From the NCBI RefSeq assembly GCF_900302445.1, contig NZ_ONZF01000013.1, forward strand, positions 46,664-110,663: DNA of 64,000 nucleotides, in the 5' to 3' direction. Below the pieces are notes generated by a model. The model was not told where the DNA came from and did no database searches. It worked only from the letters and a program-made list of their open reading frames with translations. Source of the DNA: Palleronia abyssalis. GTDB taxonomy: Bacteria > Pseudomonadota > Alphaproteobacteria > Rhodobacterales > Rhodobacteraceae. Below, piece by piece: positions 45,565 to 55,187 of the stretch. How positions within the stretch are numbered: the stretch's first letter is position 1; each line of letters opens with the position of its first letter. A program made the translations under genes and the position numbers.

Positions 45565-46350
45565 ATGACCGATCTTGTGATTGTGACCAAAACCGCAGGG
45601 GTGGCCGAGCTTCGGTTCAACCGGCCAGAAGCGCTGAACGCGCTGGATCTTCCCCTGGCGCGTGCCTTTGCGGCTGCGGTCGAAGATGTCGCCGGCGACC
45701 CGGCGATCCGCGCAATCCTGTTGTCGGGCGAAGGCCGGGCCTTCGTCGCCGGAGGGGACGTCTCGGCGATGGCCGCCGATCCCGACAAGGGGCATGAGGT
45801 TGTCGATGCACTGCTCGAGGTGCTGAACCCGGCCATCCTGGCCCTGCGGGCGAACGATGCCCCGGTGATCGCCGCCGTCCGGGGCGTGGCGGCGGGCGCA
45901 GGCCTGTCGCTGGTCGCGGGCGCCGATCTGGTTGTCGCGGACCCGGCGGCCAAGTTCGTGATGGCCTACGATCAGGTCGCCGGGGTGCCCGATTGCGGGG
46001 GGTCCTGGTTTCTGACCCACAGGCTGGGCCGGACGAAGGTGCTGGACATGATGCTGACCGGCACCCCGATGACCGCCGACGAGGCGATGGCGGCCGGGCT
46101 GGTCTCTTGCATCAGCGCGGCGGACATGGTCGAGGACGAGGCCCGCGCGCTGGCCGCCAAGATCGCCACGGGCCCGACCGCCAGTTTCGGGCGGTTCCGC
46201 AGGCTGGTGGACGCCGCGCCCGCCACGACGCTTGCCGATCAACTGGAGGCCGAGCGCGCGGCCTTCGTCGGGGCGGCCCGCAGCGAGGATTTCCGCGAAG
46301 GCGTCGCGGCGTTCACCGCGCGGCGCAAACCTGAATTCAAGGGACGATAA
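45565..46350 (+). CDS. Enoyl-CoA hydratase/isomerase (PaaG-like)
   Basis: A 261-residue crotonase. AFVAGGDVSAM and GVAAGAGLSLVAGADLVVA form the oxyanion hole. The hydratase glutamates are replaced (Ser and Tyr), but VPDCGGSWFLTHRLG matches the PD-GG-W-L segment of PaaG-type isomerases with a catalytic Asp nearby. The start at 45565 is chosen for its GAGGG site; a GTG 18 bases upstream is an alternative. It lies 10 bases after the thiolase gene. Confidence 0.83.
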   Translation: MTDLVIVTKTAGVAELRFNRPEALNALDLPLARAFAAAVEDVAGDPAIRAILLSGEGRAFVAGGDVSAMAADPDKGHEVVDALLEVLNPAILALRANDAPVIAAVRGVAAGAGLSLVAGADLVVADPAAKFVMAYDQVAGVPDCGGSWFLTHRLGRTKVLDMMLTGTPMTADEAMAAGLVSCISAADMVEDEARALAAKIATGPTASFGRFRRLVDAAPATTLADQLEAERAAFVGAARSEDFREGVAAFTARRKPEFKGR

Positions 46351-46352
46351 CC

Positions 46353-47780
46353 ATGGCAGACTACGACATCATCGTGATCGGCGGCGGTCCAGGGGGCTAC
46401 ACCGCGGCGATCCGTGCGTCGCAACTGGGCCTCAAGGCGGCCGTGGTCGAGCGGGAGCATCTGGGCGGCATCTGCTCGAACTGGGGCTGCATTCCGACGA
46501 AGGCCATGCTGCGCTCGGCCGAGATCCTGACCCATATCCGCGACGCCGACGCGTTCGGCCTGGACCTTTCCGGAACCGTGACGCCGAACGTCGAGGCCAT
46601 CGTCAAACGCTCGCGCGGGATCGCCGAGCGGATGAACGGCGGCGTCGCGATGCTGCTGAAGAAGAACAAGGTGGACGTGATCTGGGGGCAGGCGAAGCTG
46701 ACGTCGCCCGGCACGGTCGAGGTCGGCGCGCCCGACAAGGCGGCCTGCGAGCCCCAGCCGCCCGCGCCCAAGCAGACCAAGCCGCATGGGACGTATACCG
46801 CGGCGCATGTCATCATTTCCACCGGGGCGCGGCCGCGCGTCCTGCCGGGGCTGGAGCCGGACGGGGATCGCGTCTGGACCTATTTCGAGGCGCTGAAGCC
46901 GGCCGAGATTCCTGAAAGCCTGGCCATCGTCGGATCCGGCGCGATCGGGATCGAATTCGCCAGTTTCTATGCCGCCATGGGGACCGACGTGACTGTGGTC
47001 GAGATGGTCGACCGCATCCTGCCCGCCGAGGATGACGAGGTGTCGGCCTTCATGCGAACCGCGTTGGAAAAGCGCGGAATCGCGTTCCGGACCGGGACGA
47101 AGATCAACGGTGCAAATGTCGGCAAGGATGGCGTTACCCTGACGCTCGACGGGGGCGACACGATCGAGGTCGAGCGGGTGATCTCGGCCGCCGGTGTCGT
47201 CGCCAATACCGAGGGCCTCGGGCTGGAGGACCTGGGGATCACGGTCGAGCGGGGCCTGATCGCGACGACCGGTGCGGGGCGTACGTCGGTCGCGGGTGTC
47301 TATGCCATCGGCGACGTCACCGGCGCGCCGATGCTGGCCCACAAGGCCGAGCACGAGGGGGCCCTGTGCGTCGAAGCCATTGCGGGGGACGCGGTCCACC
47401 CGCTGAACAAGGATCGGATCCCGGCCTGCACCTATTGCGACCCGCAAGTCGCGTCCATCGGTCCGACCGAAGCACAGGCGAAGGCGGACGGGCGCAATCT
47501 GAAGGTCGGAAAGTTCCCGTTCCTTGCGAATGGCAAGGCCATCACCCTGGGCGAGGCGCAGGGCATGGCGAAAGTCATCTTCGACGCGGACACGGGCGAA
47601 TTGCTCGGGGCGCATCTGGTAGGTCCGGAAGTCACCGAACTGATCCACGGCTTCGCCACGGCGATGGAGCTTGAAAGCACCGAGGCCGAGATTTTCGACA
47701 CCATCTATCCCCATCCGACCATTTCCGAGGTGCTGAAAGAAGCCGCCATGGCCGCGTTCGGCCGCGCCGTGAACGTCTGA
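46353..47780 (+). CDS. lpdA: Dihydrolipoyl dehydrogenase (E3)
   Basis: A 475-residue FAD/NAD enzyme. The redox disulfide is Cys41-Cys46 in GGICSNWGCIPTKA, the NAD fold is IVGSGAIGIEFASFYAAMG, and the proton relay is His454-Glu459 in YPHPTISE. A proline-rich insert (EPQPPAPKQTKPHG) near residue 135 is seen in some alphaproteobacterial E3 proteins. It recharges lipoate of the E2 encoded at 37097, although the genes are 8 kb apart. Confidence 0.92.
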   Translation: MADYDIIVIGGGPGGYTAAIRASQLGLKAAVVEREHLGGICSNWGCIPTKAMLRSAEILTHIRDADAFGLDLSGTVTPNVEAIVKRSRGIAERMNGGVAMLLKKNKVDVIWGQAKLTSPGTVEVGAPDKAACEPQPPAPKQTKPHGTYTAAHVIISTGARPRVLPGLEPDGDRVWTYFEALKPAEIPESLAIVGSGAIGIEFASFYAAMGTDVTVVEMVDRILPAEDDEVSAFMRTALEKRGIAFRTGTKINGANVGKDGVTLTLDGGDTIEVERVISAAGVVANTEGLGLEDLGITVERGLIATTGAGRTSVAGVYAIGDVTGAPMLAHKAEHEGALCVEAIAGDAVHPLNKDRIPACTYCDPQVASIGPTEAQAKADGRNLKVGKFPFLANGKAITLGEAQGMAKVIFDADTGELLGAHLVGPEVTELIHGFATAMELESTEAEIFDTIYPHPTISEVLKEAAMAAFGRAVNV

Positions 47781-47837
47781 GATGGGCGTGGCGGCAGCCT
47801 GCAATGGGCCGGGCAACCCGGCCGGTCCGGCGTCGCG

Positions 47838-49469
47838 ATGACCGCGTTCGATTACATTGTCGTCGGCGCCGGTTCGGGCGGGGCGGTCATGGCCGCGCGC
47901 CTGTCGGAAGATCCGAAGGTCCGGGTCCTGCTGCTTGAGGCAGGGCCGGAAGACAAAGCGTTCTGGATCACGCCGCCGATGGGTTATCCCATGCTGTTCA
48001 CCAACCCCAAAGTGAACTGGATGTTCGAGACCGAACCCGAGCCCGAACTGAACGACCGCCGCATGTATCAGCCGCGGGGCAAGGTGCTCGGCGGCTCGTC
48101 CGCGATCAACGGCACGCTCTATATTCGCGGCCACCCCGAGGATTACGACGGCTGGCGCCAGCTGGGGAATACCGGCTGGGGATGGGACGATGTGCTGCCC
48201 TATTTCAAGAAGGCCGAGAACAATACCCGCGGTGGCGATGCGCTGCACGGCGACAAGGGCCCCTTGAGCGTGACGGATCAGGCCGGCGGGTCCGAGGTGG
48301 CCGATGCGATCGTCGCGGCGGCGTGCGAGGCCGGACTTCCGCGCAACCGTGATTTCAACGGACCCACGCAAGAAGGCGCGGGCCATTTCCAGACCACGAC
48401 CAAGGATCGGCAGCGTCATTCCACGGCGCGGGCGTATCTCAAACCGGCGCGACACCGTCGCAACCTGACCGTCCTGACCGACGCCCAGACGACCCGGATC
48501 GTGATCGAAGACCGCCGCGCGACGGGGGTGGACTACACCAGGGACGGAACATCCCAAATCGCCCGGCTAACCGACGGGGGCGAGGTGGTTCTGTCGGCCG
48601 GGTCGTTCGGATCGCCGCAGATCCTGTTGCGATCGGGGATCGGACCGGCGGATCATCTGGCCGAATGGGACGTGCCCGTGGTCCACTATCTGGCCGGCGT
48701 GGGGCAGAACCTGCGGGACCATTTCTATTGCTCGCTCATGTTCCGGTGCAAGAAGCCCGTGACCATAAACGAGCTGGCCAACAGCCCCGCGCGTCAGGTG
48801 CTGGCGGGGATGCAATACGTGCTGTTCAAGCGCGGGCCGCTGGCCTCGAACGGGATCTTCGCGGGGGTCTTCGCGCGGTCGACGCCGGACAAGCATCGCC
48901 CCGATATCCAGATCAACACCAACATGTGGTCCGTCGCGGGGCGCACCAAGTCGGGGATGAAGGCGCATCCCTTCCCGGGCTTCACGATAAGCGCCGTGCA
49001 TCTCGACCCGCGGGCGACCGGGACGATCCGGCTTGCCTCGGCCGATCCAATGGCGCCGCCCGAGATCCGGATGAACTTCTTCCGCGATCAGGTGGACCGC
49101 GACACGATGGTGCGCGCGGTGAAGCTGGTGCGGCACATCGCAGCCCAGCCCGCGCTGTCGGAGTATGTCGAGACCGAGATCGCGCCGGGATCCGAGCATG
49201 TCACCGACGTCCAGATCGAAGCCTGGCTGCGGGGCGCGGCGATCGCGAACCTGCACCCCGTCGGCACCTGCCAGATGGGGCCCGACCCGTCGAACGGTGC
49301 CGTGGTCGATCCGCGGTTGCGGGTGCATGGGATCGACGGGCTCAGGGTCGTGGACGGGGCGGTCATGCCGCGTCTGCCGCACGGGAACACCAACGCCCCG
49401 ATCATCATGATCGCCGAAAAAGCGGCCGACATGATGAAGGAGGACAGGAAGGGAGGGCCCCATGCCTGA
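47838..49469 (+). CDS. GMC-family FAD oxidoreductase (choline dehydrogenase-like)
   Basis: A 543-residue flavoprotein: [19 protein letters not shown] at the N-terminus, GMC signature 1 in [18 protein letters not shown], signature 2 in [20 protein letters not shown], and the active-site His/Asn in [11 protein letters not shown] and [13 protein letters not shown]. It oxidises an alcohol. It follows the E3 gene, and its last codons overlap the next FAD enzyme. The natural alcohol is probably a pathway intermediate. Confidence 0.88.
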   Translation: MTAFDYIVVGAGSGGAVMAARLSEDPKVRVLLLEAGPEDKAFWITPPMGYPMLFTNPKVNWMFETEPEPELNDRRMYQPRGKVLGGSSAINGTLYIRGHPEDYDGWRQLGNTGWGWDDVLPYFKKAENNTRGGDALHGDKGPLSVTDQAGGSEVADAIVAAACEAGLPRNRDFNGPTQEGAGHFQTTTKDRQRHSTARAYLKPARHRRNLTVLTDAQTTRIVIEDRRATGVDYTRDGTSQIARLTDGGEVVLSAGSFGSPQILLRSGIGPADHLAEWDVPVVHYLAGVGQNLRDHFYCSLMFRCKKPVTINELANSPARQVLAGMQYVLFKRGPLASNGIFAGVFARSTPDKHRPDIQINTNMWSVAGRTKSGMKAHPFPGFTISAVHLDPRATGTIRLASADPMAPPEIRMNFFRDQVDRDTMVRAVKLVRHIAAQPALSEYVETEIAPGSEHVTDVQIEAWLRGAAIANLHPVGTCQMGPDPSNGAVVDPRLRVHGIDGLRVVDGAVMPRLPHGNTNAPIIMIAEKAADMMKEDRKGGPHA

Positions 49470-50835
49470 CACCGATTACGACGTGATCATCATCGGCGCC
49501 GGCGGGGCCGGACTGGCCGCCGCGATCGAGGCGACCGATGCGGGCGCGCGGGTTCTGCTGGTCGATGCGGGGGCCAAGGCCGGTGGGTCGACCGCCTTGT
49601 CCGGCGGGGTCTACTGGGCGTCGGGCACCTCGCTTCAACGGCAGGCGGGGGTCGAGGACGACGCCGACAGCCAGTTCCGCTATTACATGACCGTCAACCA
49701 GTACAAGGTCGACCCGGCCCTGGTGCGCCGGTATTGCGACATGTCCGGCCCCACCTTCGAATGGATGGTCGATCTCGGCATCAACTTCCCGCTGGACAAT
49801 CTCTACGTCTCGGGCGTGGACAAGATCAGGCGGGGCCACCGGGCCGGGGGGCACGGGGCCGAGATTGCCGAGGTCCTCGAAGGGGCGCTTTCGGGGCGGT
49901 CCGTGGACCTTGCGACCCAGACCCGGGTCGAAGGACTGATTGTCGAGGATGGCAGGATTGCCGGTGTCGAGGTTGCAGGCGCCGCGGTGCGGGCTGGGGC
50001 GGTCGTCATCGCATCGGGCGGGTTCGGAAACAACCGTCGCCTTTGGGCCGAGCTATACCCGTCCGCCGCCAAACAGGGTGCGCTGGCATGGTATATCGGC
50101 GCCGACGAATGCCGTGGCGACGGGCTTGAGATGGCGCGAAGGACCGGGGCCGACCTTGTGGGGTTCGACCGGGGGCTTTTGCTGATGACGCCCGGGTTCG
50201 CGGAAGACGTGGAAAGCTATCTGCCGCCATGGGTCATGCACGTGACCCACGAAGGGCGACGGTTCATCGACGAATCCACCGAGTATTCGGTCCTGTCCGA
50301 AGTGCTGTCGACGCAAACCGCGGGCGAGTGCTTCGCGGTGTTCGACGAGGCGTCGCGCGCGGCGTCGAAAGCGCATCCAGCCCCCAACTGGGCGGCGGAT
50401 CGTCTGGCCGAGTTTGCCCGGAAAGGCCCGCTGGTGGCGGCGGACACCCTGCCGGAGCTTGCCGAGAAACTGGGCGTGCGCCCCGACACCATGGTCACGA
50501 CGGCCGAGAGATACTCGAACGATGCGCGGGCCGGCCAGGACACGGCCTTCTTCAAGGACCCCGCCCATCTGCGCCCGGTCGAGACTCCGCCATTCTACGG
50601 GGTGCGCATTCGCCCTGCGATCGTGTGCTGGACGGGCACCGGGCTGCGTATCGATGCAGAGGCGCGGGTGCTGGATCGCGCGGACCGGTGGATCCCGAAC
50701 CTGTTTGCCGCGGGCGAGACGACCGGCGGGTTTGCCGGGCCATGCTATGCCGGTGGCGGCGCCTCTGTCGGGAACGCGGTGATCTTCGGGCGTGTGGCCG
50801 GGGCGAATGCCGCGCGGGTCGCGGCCGGGCGATAG
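49462..50835 (+). CDS. FAD-dependent oxidoreductase (fumarate reductase/KstD-like flavoprotein)
   Basis: A 457-residue FAD_binding_2-type protein: [59 protein letters not shown], and the C-terminal [27 protein letters not shown]. The family performs C=C reduction or 1,2-dehydrogenation next to a carbonyl. GGGAGGG precedes the start, which overlaps the GMC gene. It ends the operon that starts with thiolase. A second member is at 51573. Confidence 0.85.
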   Translation: MPDTDYDVIIIGAGGAGLAAAIEATDAGARVLLVDAGAKAGGSTALSGGVYWASGTSLQRQAGVEDDADSQFRYYMTVNQYKVDPALVRRYCDMSGPTFEWMVDLGINFPLDNLYVSGVDKIRRGHRAGGHGAEIAEVLEGALSGRSVDLATQTRVEGLIVEDGRIAGVEVAGAAVRAGAVVIASGGFGNNRRLWAELYPSAAKQGALAWYIGADECRGDGLEMARRTGADLVGFDRGLLLMTPGFAEDVESYLPPWVMHVTHEGRRFIDESTEYSVLSEVLSTQTAGECFAVFDEASRAASKAHPAPNWAADRLAEFARKGPLVAADTLPELAEKLGVRPDTMVTTAERYSNDARAGQDTAFFKDPAHLRPVETPPFYGVRIRPAIVCWTGTGLRIDAEARVLDRADRWIPNLFAAGETTGGFAGPCYAGGGASVGNAVIFGRVAGANAARVAAGR

Positions 50836-50864
50836 GGCTTCCCCGATCCCGGCCGCGGACCGGA

Positions 50865-51434
50865 TCAGTTCAGGTTACCGGCGTAGTCGTCGATCGCGAT
50901 GGTCAAGCGTTCGAATTTCCACACGCCGTCGTCGCCCTTGGTCAGATCGCCGGTATACACGACCGAGGACCCGACGCTCAGCCCGTCTGCCGCGACCATC
51001 ACGATGCCGTAGGCCATGGCCGATGCCTCAGACTCCGAGATCTCTTGAACCAGGAAATTGGTGATCGAATGACGACGCTGGTCGCCTTGCTGTTCCAGCG
51101 TGGCATCGACATAGCCGCCGATCTCCTCGGGGCCGGTGAACGTGGCAATCGGCTCGGCGCTGCCCAGCGTGGCCACCATTTCCCCGCTCTCGGTGAACAG
51201 CGAAGGCAGCAGATCGCTGCGTCCTTCGTCATAATAGAGCCCCCAGCGGATGAACGCTTCCTCGATGCGCAGGATATCCATCGGGTCGGCGGCAGACAGA
51301 TCGACCTGACCATTCTCACCCAGGCTCAGAAGGCCGGACTCGCCCGCCCAGTGCTGGGGCGGGAAGGTCTGGGCCGCGATCTGTGTGGACACGACCGACA
51401 GCGCCACCACCGCGGAAACCAAGTGGATATTCAT
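50865..51434 (-). CDS. Exported SnoaL-like protein
   Basis: A 189-residue protein with a signal peptide (LVSAVVALSVVSTQIAAQ) and a SnoaL/NTF2-like body: LRIEEAFIRWGLYYDEGRSDLLPSLFTESG, EEIGGYVDATLEQQGDQRRHSITN and WKFERLTIAIDDYAG. A good TGAGG site precedes it. Export suggests a periplasmic role, perhaps on the substrate before import. It is unlike the cytosolic SnoaL-like protein at 25771. The function is unknown. Confidence 0.75.
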   Translation of the reverse strand: MNIHLVSAVVALSVVSTQIAAQTFPPQHWAGESGLLSLGENGQVDLSAADPMDILRIEEAFIRWGLYYDEGRSDLLPSLFTESGEMVATLGSAEPIATFTGPEEIGGYVDATLEQQGDQRRHSITNFLVQEISESEASAMAYGIVMVAADGLSVGSSVVYTGDLTKGDDGVWKFERLTIAIDDYAGNLN

Positions 51435-51572
51435 GGGATCACCTCAGTATTTGGATATTTACGCAAAGTCAGTGTATGCACAACAGCGCCCCAGTCCATA
51501 AAATTCGGTCTTGGACCGTCGGTCGAATGTAACGCCCGAGGCGGTCGCTGGGGGGCGCCTTGGCCCAAAGCG
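51435..51572. promoter_or_regulatory. Promoter region of the exported SnoaL-like gene
   Basis: A 138-base gap between two minus-strand genes. GTGTATGCACAA at 51472-51483 is a loose copy of the block motif. No gene or clear terminator was found. Confidence 0.35.
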
Positions 51573-53330
51573 CTATTCGGCGGCGAGCCCCGGCTTGTCG
51601 GCGGGAACACCGGGCAGGGTGCGCCCCGATTTCTCGGCGATATGCTTGGCGGCGATCCAGCCGAAGACCATCCCCGGCCCGATCGTGCCCCCGGCACCGG
51701 GATACCCGCCGCCGAATACGTTCGCCTGATCGTTGCCCACCGCATAAAGCCCGTCGATGGGTTGGTCGTCATGCCCCAGCACGCGCGCATTCGCATCCGT
51801 CGCCAGTCCCTTGTAGGACGTAATCTCGCCGGGATAGATCCGAACGGCGTAATACGGCCCGGTGTCGAGGGTGCCCAAAGCCGGGTTCGGCGTGTTCTCC
51901 TCGTCGCCGTGGTGCTTGTCGTACGCCGACGCGCCACGCTGGAAATCCGCATCCACGCCCGCCTTGGCGAAGCCGTTGAACCTTTTGACCGTGCTGGCCA
52001 GTTCGACAGGGTCGATGCCGCAGATCCCCGCCAGATCCTCCAGCGTCTCGCCGCGTTTCAGATACCCGCTGCGCACGTAGTGGCCGTGCGGGATCGGGAA
52101 CGGGCGGACGAAGCCCATGCCCCATCGTCGAACGGCCCGGCGATCCCCGATCAGCCAGCAGGTGTCGGTTTCGCGCGCCTCGAACGTGGCGATCATGTCC
52201 AGACCGAGATCGCGGTAATTCTCGGATTCGTTCGCGAACCGCCGGCCGTCGGGCGTGACCATTATGAAACCGGGCTTGTTGCGATCGACCAGGTGCGGCC
52301 AGACGCCTGTGAAATCGGTCGCGTCCGGCAGCTTGGAGGTGGGCATCCAGGCCGCAGCCGAGGACAGGTTGCCGTTGAACCGCGCGCCCACCGCTTCGGC
52401 CATCTGCGCGCCGTCGCCGGTATTGCCCATGGGAACCGGCAGAACAGGCTCCATCGTCGCGGTGACCCCGGGATGATGGTCGCGCCGCCGCGCCATGTCG
52501 CGGGGATAGCCGCCGCCTGCCAAGACAACGCCGTGGCGCGCGCGCACCTCGACCGTTCCGTCCGGAGTCTCCAGCCGGGCGCCGACGATCTTGTCGCCGT
52601 CAAGGATCAGCTCGCGCGCCGGGCTTTCCAGCCAGAAGGGGACGCCGTCGTCATGCAGGGTGCGGGCCAGTCGCGCGATCAGGGCACGCCCCCGGACAAT
52701 GCTTTGCGATGATCTGTGCAGAGCAAGGTCGCGAAAATGTCCGACCATGCGCTTTGCCACGAACCCCATCGCCTTGACCGACCGGCCGGCCTTCATGAAA
52801 TTCTCCATCTCCAGGGAAGAGCCGAGCGCGAGGCCCAGGAAAAGCGTCTGGGGAAGTTCGCCCTTCAGGGTCTTCATCAGGGGACCCATCTTGCGCGCGT
52901 CGTATTCCACCGTGCCCAGAGAGCGGATCTTGGACGCGCCGGGTTCCTCGGGGTGGTAGTCGGGAAATTCCATGGCGTGGAACTTCACCTCTGTTTGGGC
53001 CTCGATGAAGTCGACCATGACGGGGCCGTATTTCAGATACGCTTCGATGCGCGGCTCGTCGACATGCTGGCCGGCCTCGATCCGAATATAGGTGCGCGCC
53101 GCGTCGGTGGTGTCCGACACCCCGATCGAATCGCCCAGCTTGGCGGCGTGGCGGTTGCCCGGGATCCAGATGACGCCGCCGGACGTCGCGGTCGTGCCGC
53201 CGAACACCGGCTCCTTTTCCGCGACCAGAACGTCAAGCCCGGCCTTGCGGGCGGTGGCCGCCGCCGTCAGACCCGCACCGCCAGAGCCGATCACCAGAAC
53301 ATCCACGGTACACGCTGATTTCGTGGTCAT
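51573..53330 (-). CDS. FAD-binding dehydrogenase (3-ketosteroid-1-dehydrogenase-like)
   Basis: A 585-residue flavoprotein of the KstD/fumarate reductase class: VLVIGSGGAGLTAAATARKAGLDVLVAEK, FGGTTATSGGVIWIPGNRH, VLAGGGYPRDMARR, PGEITSYKGLATDANARVL, and GLYAVGNDQANVFGGGYPGAGGTIGPGMVFG. Length and motifs fit 3-oxosteroid 1-dehydrogenase and its relatives. The start at 53330 follows GGGAGGCAGG. The ligand may be a cyclic ketone; steroid specificity cannot be claimed. Confidence 0.83.
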   Translation of the reverse strand: MTTKSACTVDVLVIGSGGAGLTAAATARKAGLDVLVAEKEPVFGGTTATSGGVIWIPGNRHAAKLGDSIGVSDTTDAARTYIRIEAGQHVDEPRIEAYLKYGPVMVDFIEAQTEVKFHAMEFPDYHPEEPGASKIRSLGTVEYDARKMGPLMKTLKGELPQTLFLGLALGSSLEMENFMKAGRSVKAMGFVAKRMVGHFRDLALHRSSQSIVRGRALIARLARTLHDDGVPFWLESPARELILDGDKIVGARLETPDGTVEVRARHGVVLAGGGYPRDMARRRDHHPGVTATMEPVLPVPMGNTGDGAQMAEAVGARFNGNLSSAAAWMPTSKLPDATDFTGVWPHLVDRNKPGFIMVTPDGRRFANESENYRDLGLDMIATFEARETDTCWLIGDRRAVRRWGMGFVRPFPIPHGHYVRSGYLKRGETLEDLAGICGIDPVELASTVKRFNGFAKAGVDADFQRGASAYDKHHGDEENTPNPALGTLDTGPYYAVRIYPGEITSYKGLATDANARVLGHDDQPIDGLYAVGNDQANVFGGGYPGAGGTIGPGMVFGWIAAKHIAEKSGRTLPGVPADKPGLAAE

Positions 53331-53415
53331 CACCTGCCTCCCATCACCGCTGATCCGCATAATTGTACGTTATCAACCGGTATTGAGTATACATTAAATC
53401 GCGACCGCCGCTGCC
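53331..53415. promoter_or_regulatory. GTATAC operator region upstream of the KstD-like gene
   Basis: TTGAGTATACATTAA at 53383-53397 carries an exact GTATAC. AATTGTACGTTATC at 53361-53374 resembles TTGTATGTTATC upstream of the Rieske gene at 58108, so the two promoters share a second element. Confidence 0.5.
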
Positions 53416-54378
53416 CTAAGGATAGCCGATGCGCAACGTGTCTTCCTCGGTCTTTGGCAGGACCAGCCGCCCCTCGGAATCGAGGTGGCCCAGAACGCCG
53501 GTGGGCAGGAACCGGCCCTGGACAAAGGGGGCGTCGCCATCGGCAAAGCCTGCCATCACGCCCGGTCCGCGCAGCCAGATTTCGCCGGTCTGATACAGCA
53601 GCATGTCCATTCCGGTGCGGGGATCGACGATCATCACCTCCATCCCCGGAAGCGGTCGGCCCAACGTGGTGTGCATCACCGAGCGGGGATCGCGGGGGTC
53701 CGTGCAGACGGGCAACCCGCCGCCTTCCGGCAGGTTCAGGCCGTTGCCGACCGTCAAGTCCGGCCTTTCGGTCTGCAACGACAGCAACGCATCCCGGCCC
53801 GCACGAAGATGGACGGTGCGCAGCGTCTTGCTGTCAGGCACCGGATTATCGTTCAGAAGCCATGCGACCGTCGCGCCGTCCGGATCGGTCAAAACTTGGG
53901 CGCCAGCCACCAAGGCGGCAACGAGAATGAGCCATGTGCCCGGTTCGGTTAGCGATCCGTCGATCCAGATCCGGTCAGTGGCGGACAGGCGATAGCGCGA
54001 GGCCAGACCGGTGGCCATACGGATCAGATTGGACTGCGGAAACCGGACCAGCTCCGGTGCCATGCCGTCGCGCGACACGGGCAGGACAAGATCGCCGGGC
54101 TTGGCGCGGGGGGCCGGTGCCTCTGGCCCGATACGGACGGCGCCCCGGGACAAGGCGGACACTGCGGTGACGACAGCCTCGGGGGATATCTCGGCCGACA
54201 CGGCCGTGACGGGTTCCCGGCCGACCGGAGCGGCCTTCACCCGATGCGCCAGCTCGCCATAGGTCAGACCGGCCAGGGCGGGGGCGTCGGCGGATCTGGC
54301 GGCCCATCCCTGGACGATGGCCGCGAATCCAATCGCGTCGTCGGCTTGTAAGTCAGGCAAGGCGTCGGATGGCGGCAT
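53416..54378 (-). CDS. Truncated ANL-superfamily (acyl-CoA ligase-like) protein, probably non-catalytic
   Basis: A 320-residue protein that aligns by eye with acyl-CoA ligases only in parts: LGRPLPGMEVMIVDPRTG and GEIWLRGPGVMAGF near 240-280, then FLPTGVLGHLDSEGRLVLP. The ATP loop SSGTTGxPKG is not present (the region reads LPVSRDGMAPELVRFP), TGD reads TGV, and the C-terminal lysine domain is absent. The start at 54378 has AAGGAAG. It has a clear frame and its own promoter region, so it is not simple decay. A regulatory or acyl-binding role is possible. Confidence 0.65.
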   Translation of the reverse strand: MPPSDALPDLQADDAIGFAAIVQGWAARSADAPALAGLTYGELAHRVKAAPVGREPVTAVSAEISPEAVVTAVSALSRGAVRIGPEAPAPRAKPGDLVLPVSRDGMAPELVRFPQSNLIRMATGLASRYRLSATDRIWIDGSLTEPGTWLILVAALVAGAQVLTDPDGATVAWLLNDNPVPDSKTLRTVHLRAGRDALLSLQTERPDLTVGNGLNLPEGGGLPVCTDPRDPRSVMHTTLGRPLPGMEVMIVDPRTGMDMLLYQTGEIWLRGPGVMAGFADGDAPFVQGRFLPTGVLGHLDSEGRLVLPKTEEDTLRIGYP

Positions 54379-54446
54379 CTGAGGACTTCCTTCTGAACAT
54401 AAATTGTGTTCGCTATGAAGCGTAGGATATACAATGAGGTTCCGCA
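54379..54446. promoter_or_regulatory. Short divergent promoter with ATATACAAT motif
   Basis: In this 68-base gap, ATATACAAT at 54427-54435 lies directly upstream of the SDR gene ribosome site (GAGG). It matches the block-wide motif. Both divergent promoters must fit here, so the site could control both. Confidence 0.45.
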
Positions 54447-55187
54447 ATGGCACTGGCATTCATCACCGGCGGGGGGACGGGCCTTGGCGCCGAGATGGCC
54501 CGATGCGCGCAGGCGCAGGGTTGGGACGTGGCGATACTCGACCTGTGCCGCGATGCCGCCCGGCCCATCCTGGACGAGCTGCCCGACGTGCGGTTTTTTG
54601 AAGGCGACGTTGCGCGCGAAGACACGGTGGTGTCCGCGCTGGATGGCCTTGGCGCCGTACCGGACTTGTTGGTGAACAACGCGGGGATCTTGAAGTTCGG
54701 ATCATTGCTCGAGACGTCGTTCGACGAGTTTGCCCGGATCTTGAACGTCAATCTGACAGGGGCCGTCAATGTCTCCCGGCTGGTCGCGGCACGGATGATC
54801 GCGCGCGGACACGGGTCTATCGTCAACATCACCTCGACGGCGGGCATTGCTACCTCGCCCGGCGTCAATGCCTATGCCGGTGCGAAACGCGGTCTGGCCG
54901 CGATGACCGAGATGATGGCGCAGGAGTGGGGGCCGCTTGGGGTTCGGGTCAACTCGGTCGCGCCGGGGATGATCCAGGGCGGGATGTCCCGGTCAATCTA
55001 TGCCGACCGAGCCGTCGCGGACCGCCGGGCGTCGGCGGTGCCGTCCAGACGGCTTGGCGCCGAAGCCGATATCGCCAACGCGGTACTGTGGCTGGCGTCG
55101 GAGGAGGCGTCCTATATCAACGGGCACGAGCTGGTGGTCGATGGTGGCCTGACCAAGGCCACCATGTCGATGATCCCGCGGGACTAG
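54447..55187 (+). CDS. SDR-family oxidoreductase
   Basis: A 246-residue classical short-chain dehydrogenase with standard motifs: TGGGTGLGAEMAR, LVNNAGIL, NITSTAGIA, YAGAK and NGHELVVDGG. The stop overlaps that of the convergent SDR gene at 55184 (shared CTAG). It is expected to be an alcohol or 3-hydroxyacyl-CoA dehydrogenase of the pathway. Confidence 0.85.
   Translation: MALAFITGGGTGLGAEMARCAQAQGWDVAILDLCRDAARPILDELPDVRFFEGDVAREDTVVSALDGLGAVPDLLVNNAGILKFGSLLETSFDEFARILNVNLTGAVNVSRLVAARMIARGHGSIVNITSTAGIATSPGVNAYAGAKRGLAAMTEMMAQEWGPLGVRVNSVAPGMIQGGMSRSIYADRAVADRRASAVPSRRLGAEADIANAVLWLASEEASYINGHELVVDGGLTKATMSMIPRD

Noticed and set aside
46239..48557. 772-codon minus-strand open frame
   Set aside because: Antisense to E3 and GMC genes; no domain pattern.
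51573..53330. True 3-ketosteroid-1-dehydrogenase
   Set aside because: Family likeness is clear but steroid specificity cannot be read, and no steroid ring-cleavage genes (for example HsaC/HsaD pair) are identifiable with confidence.
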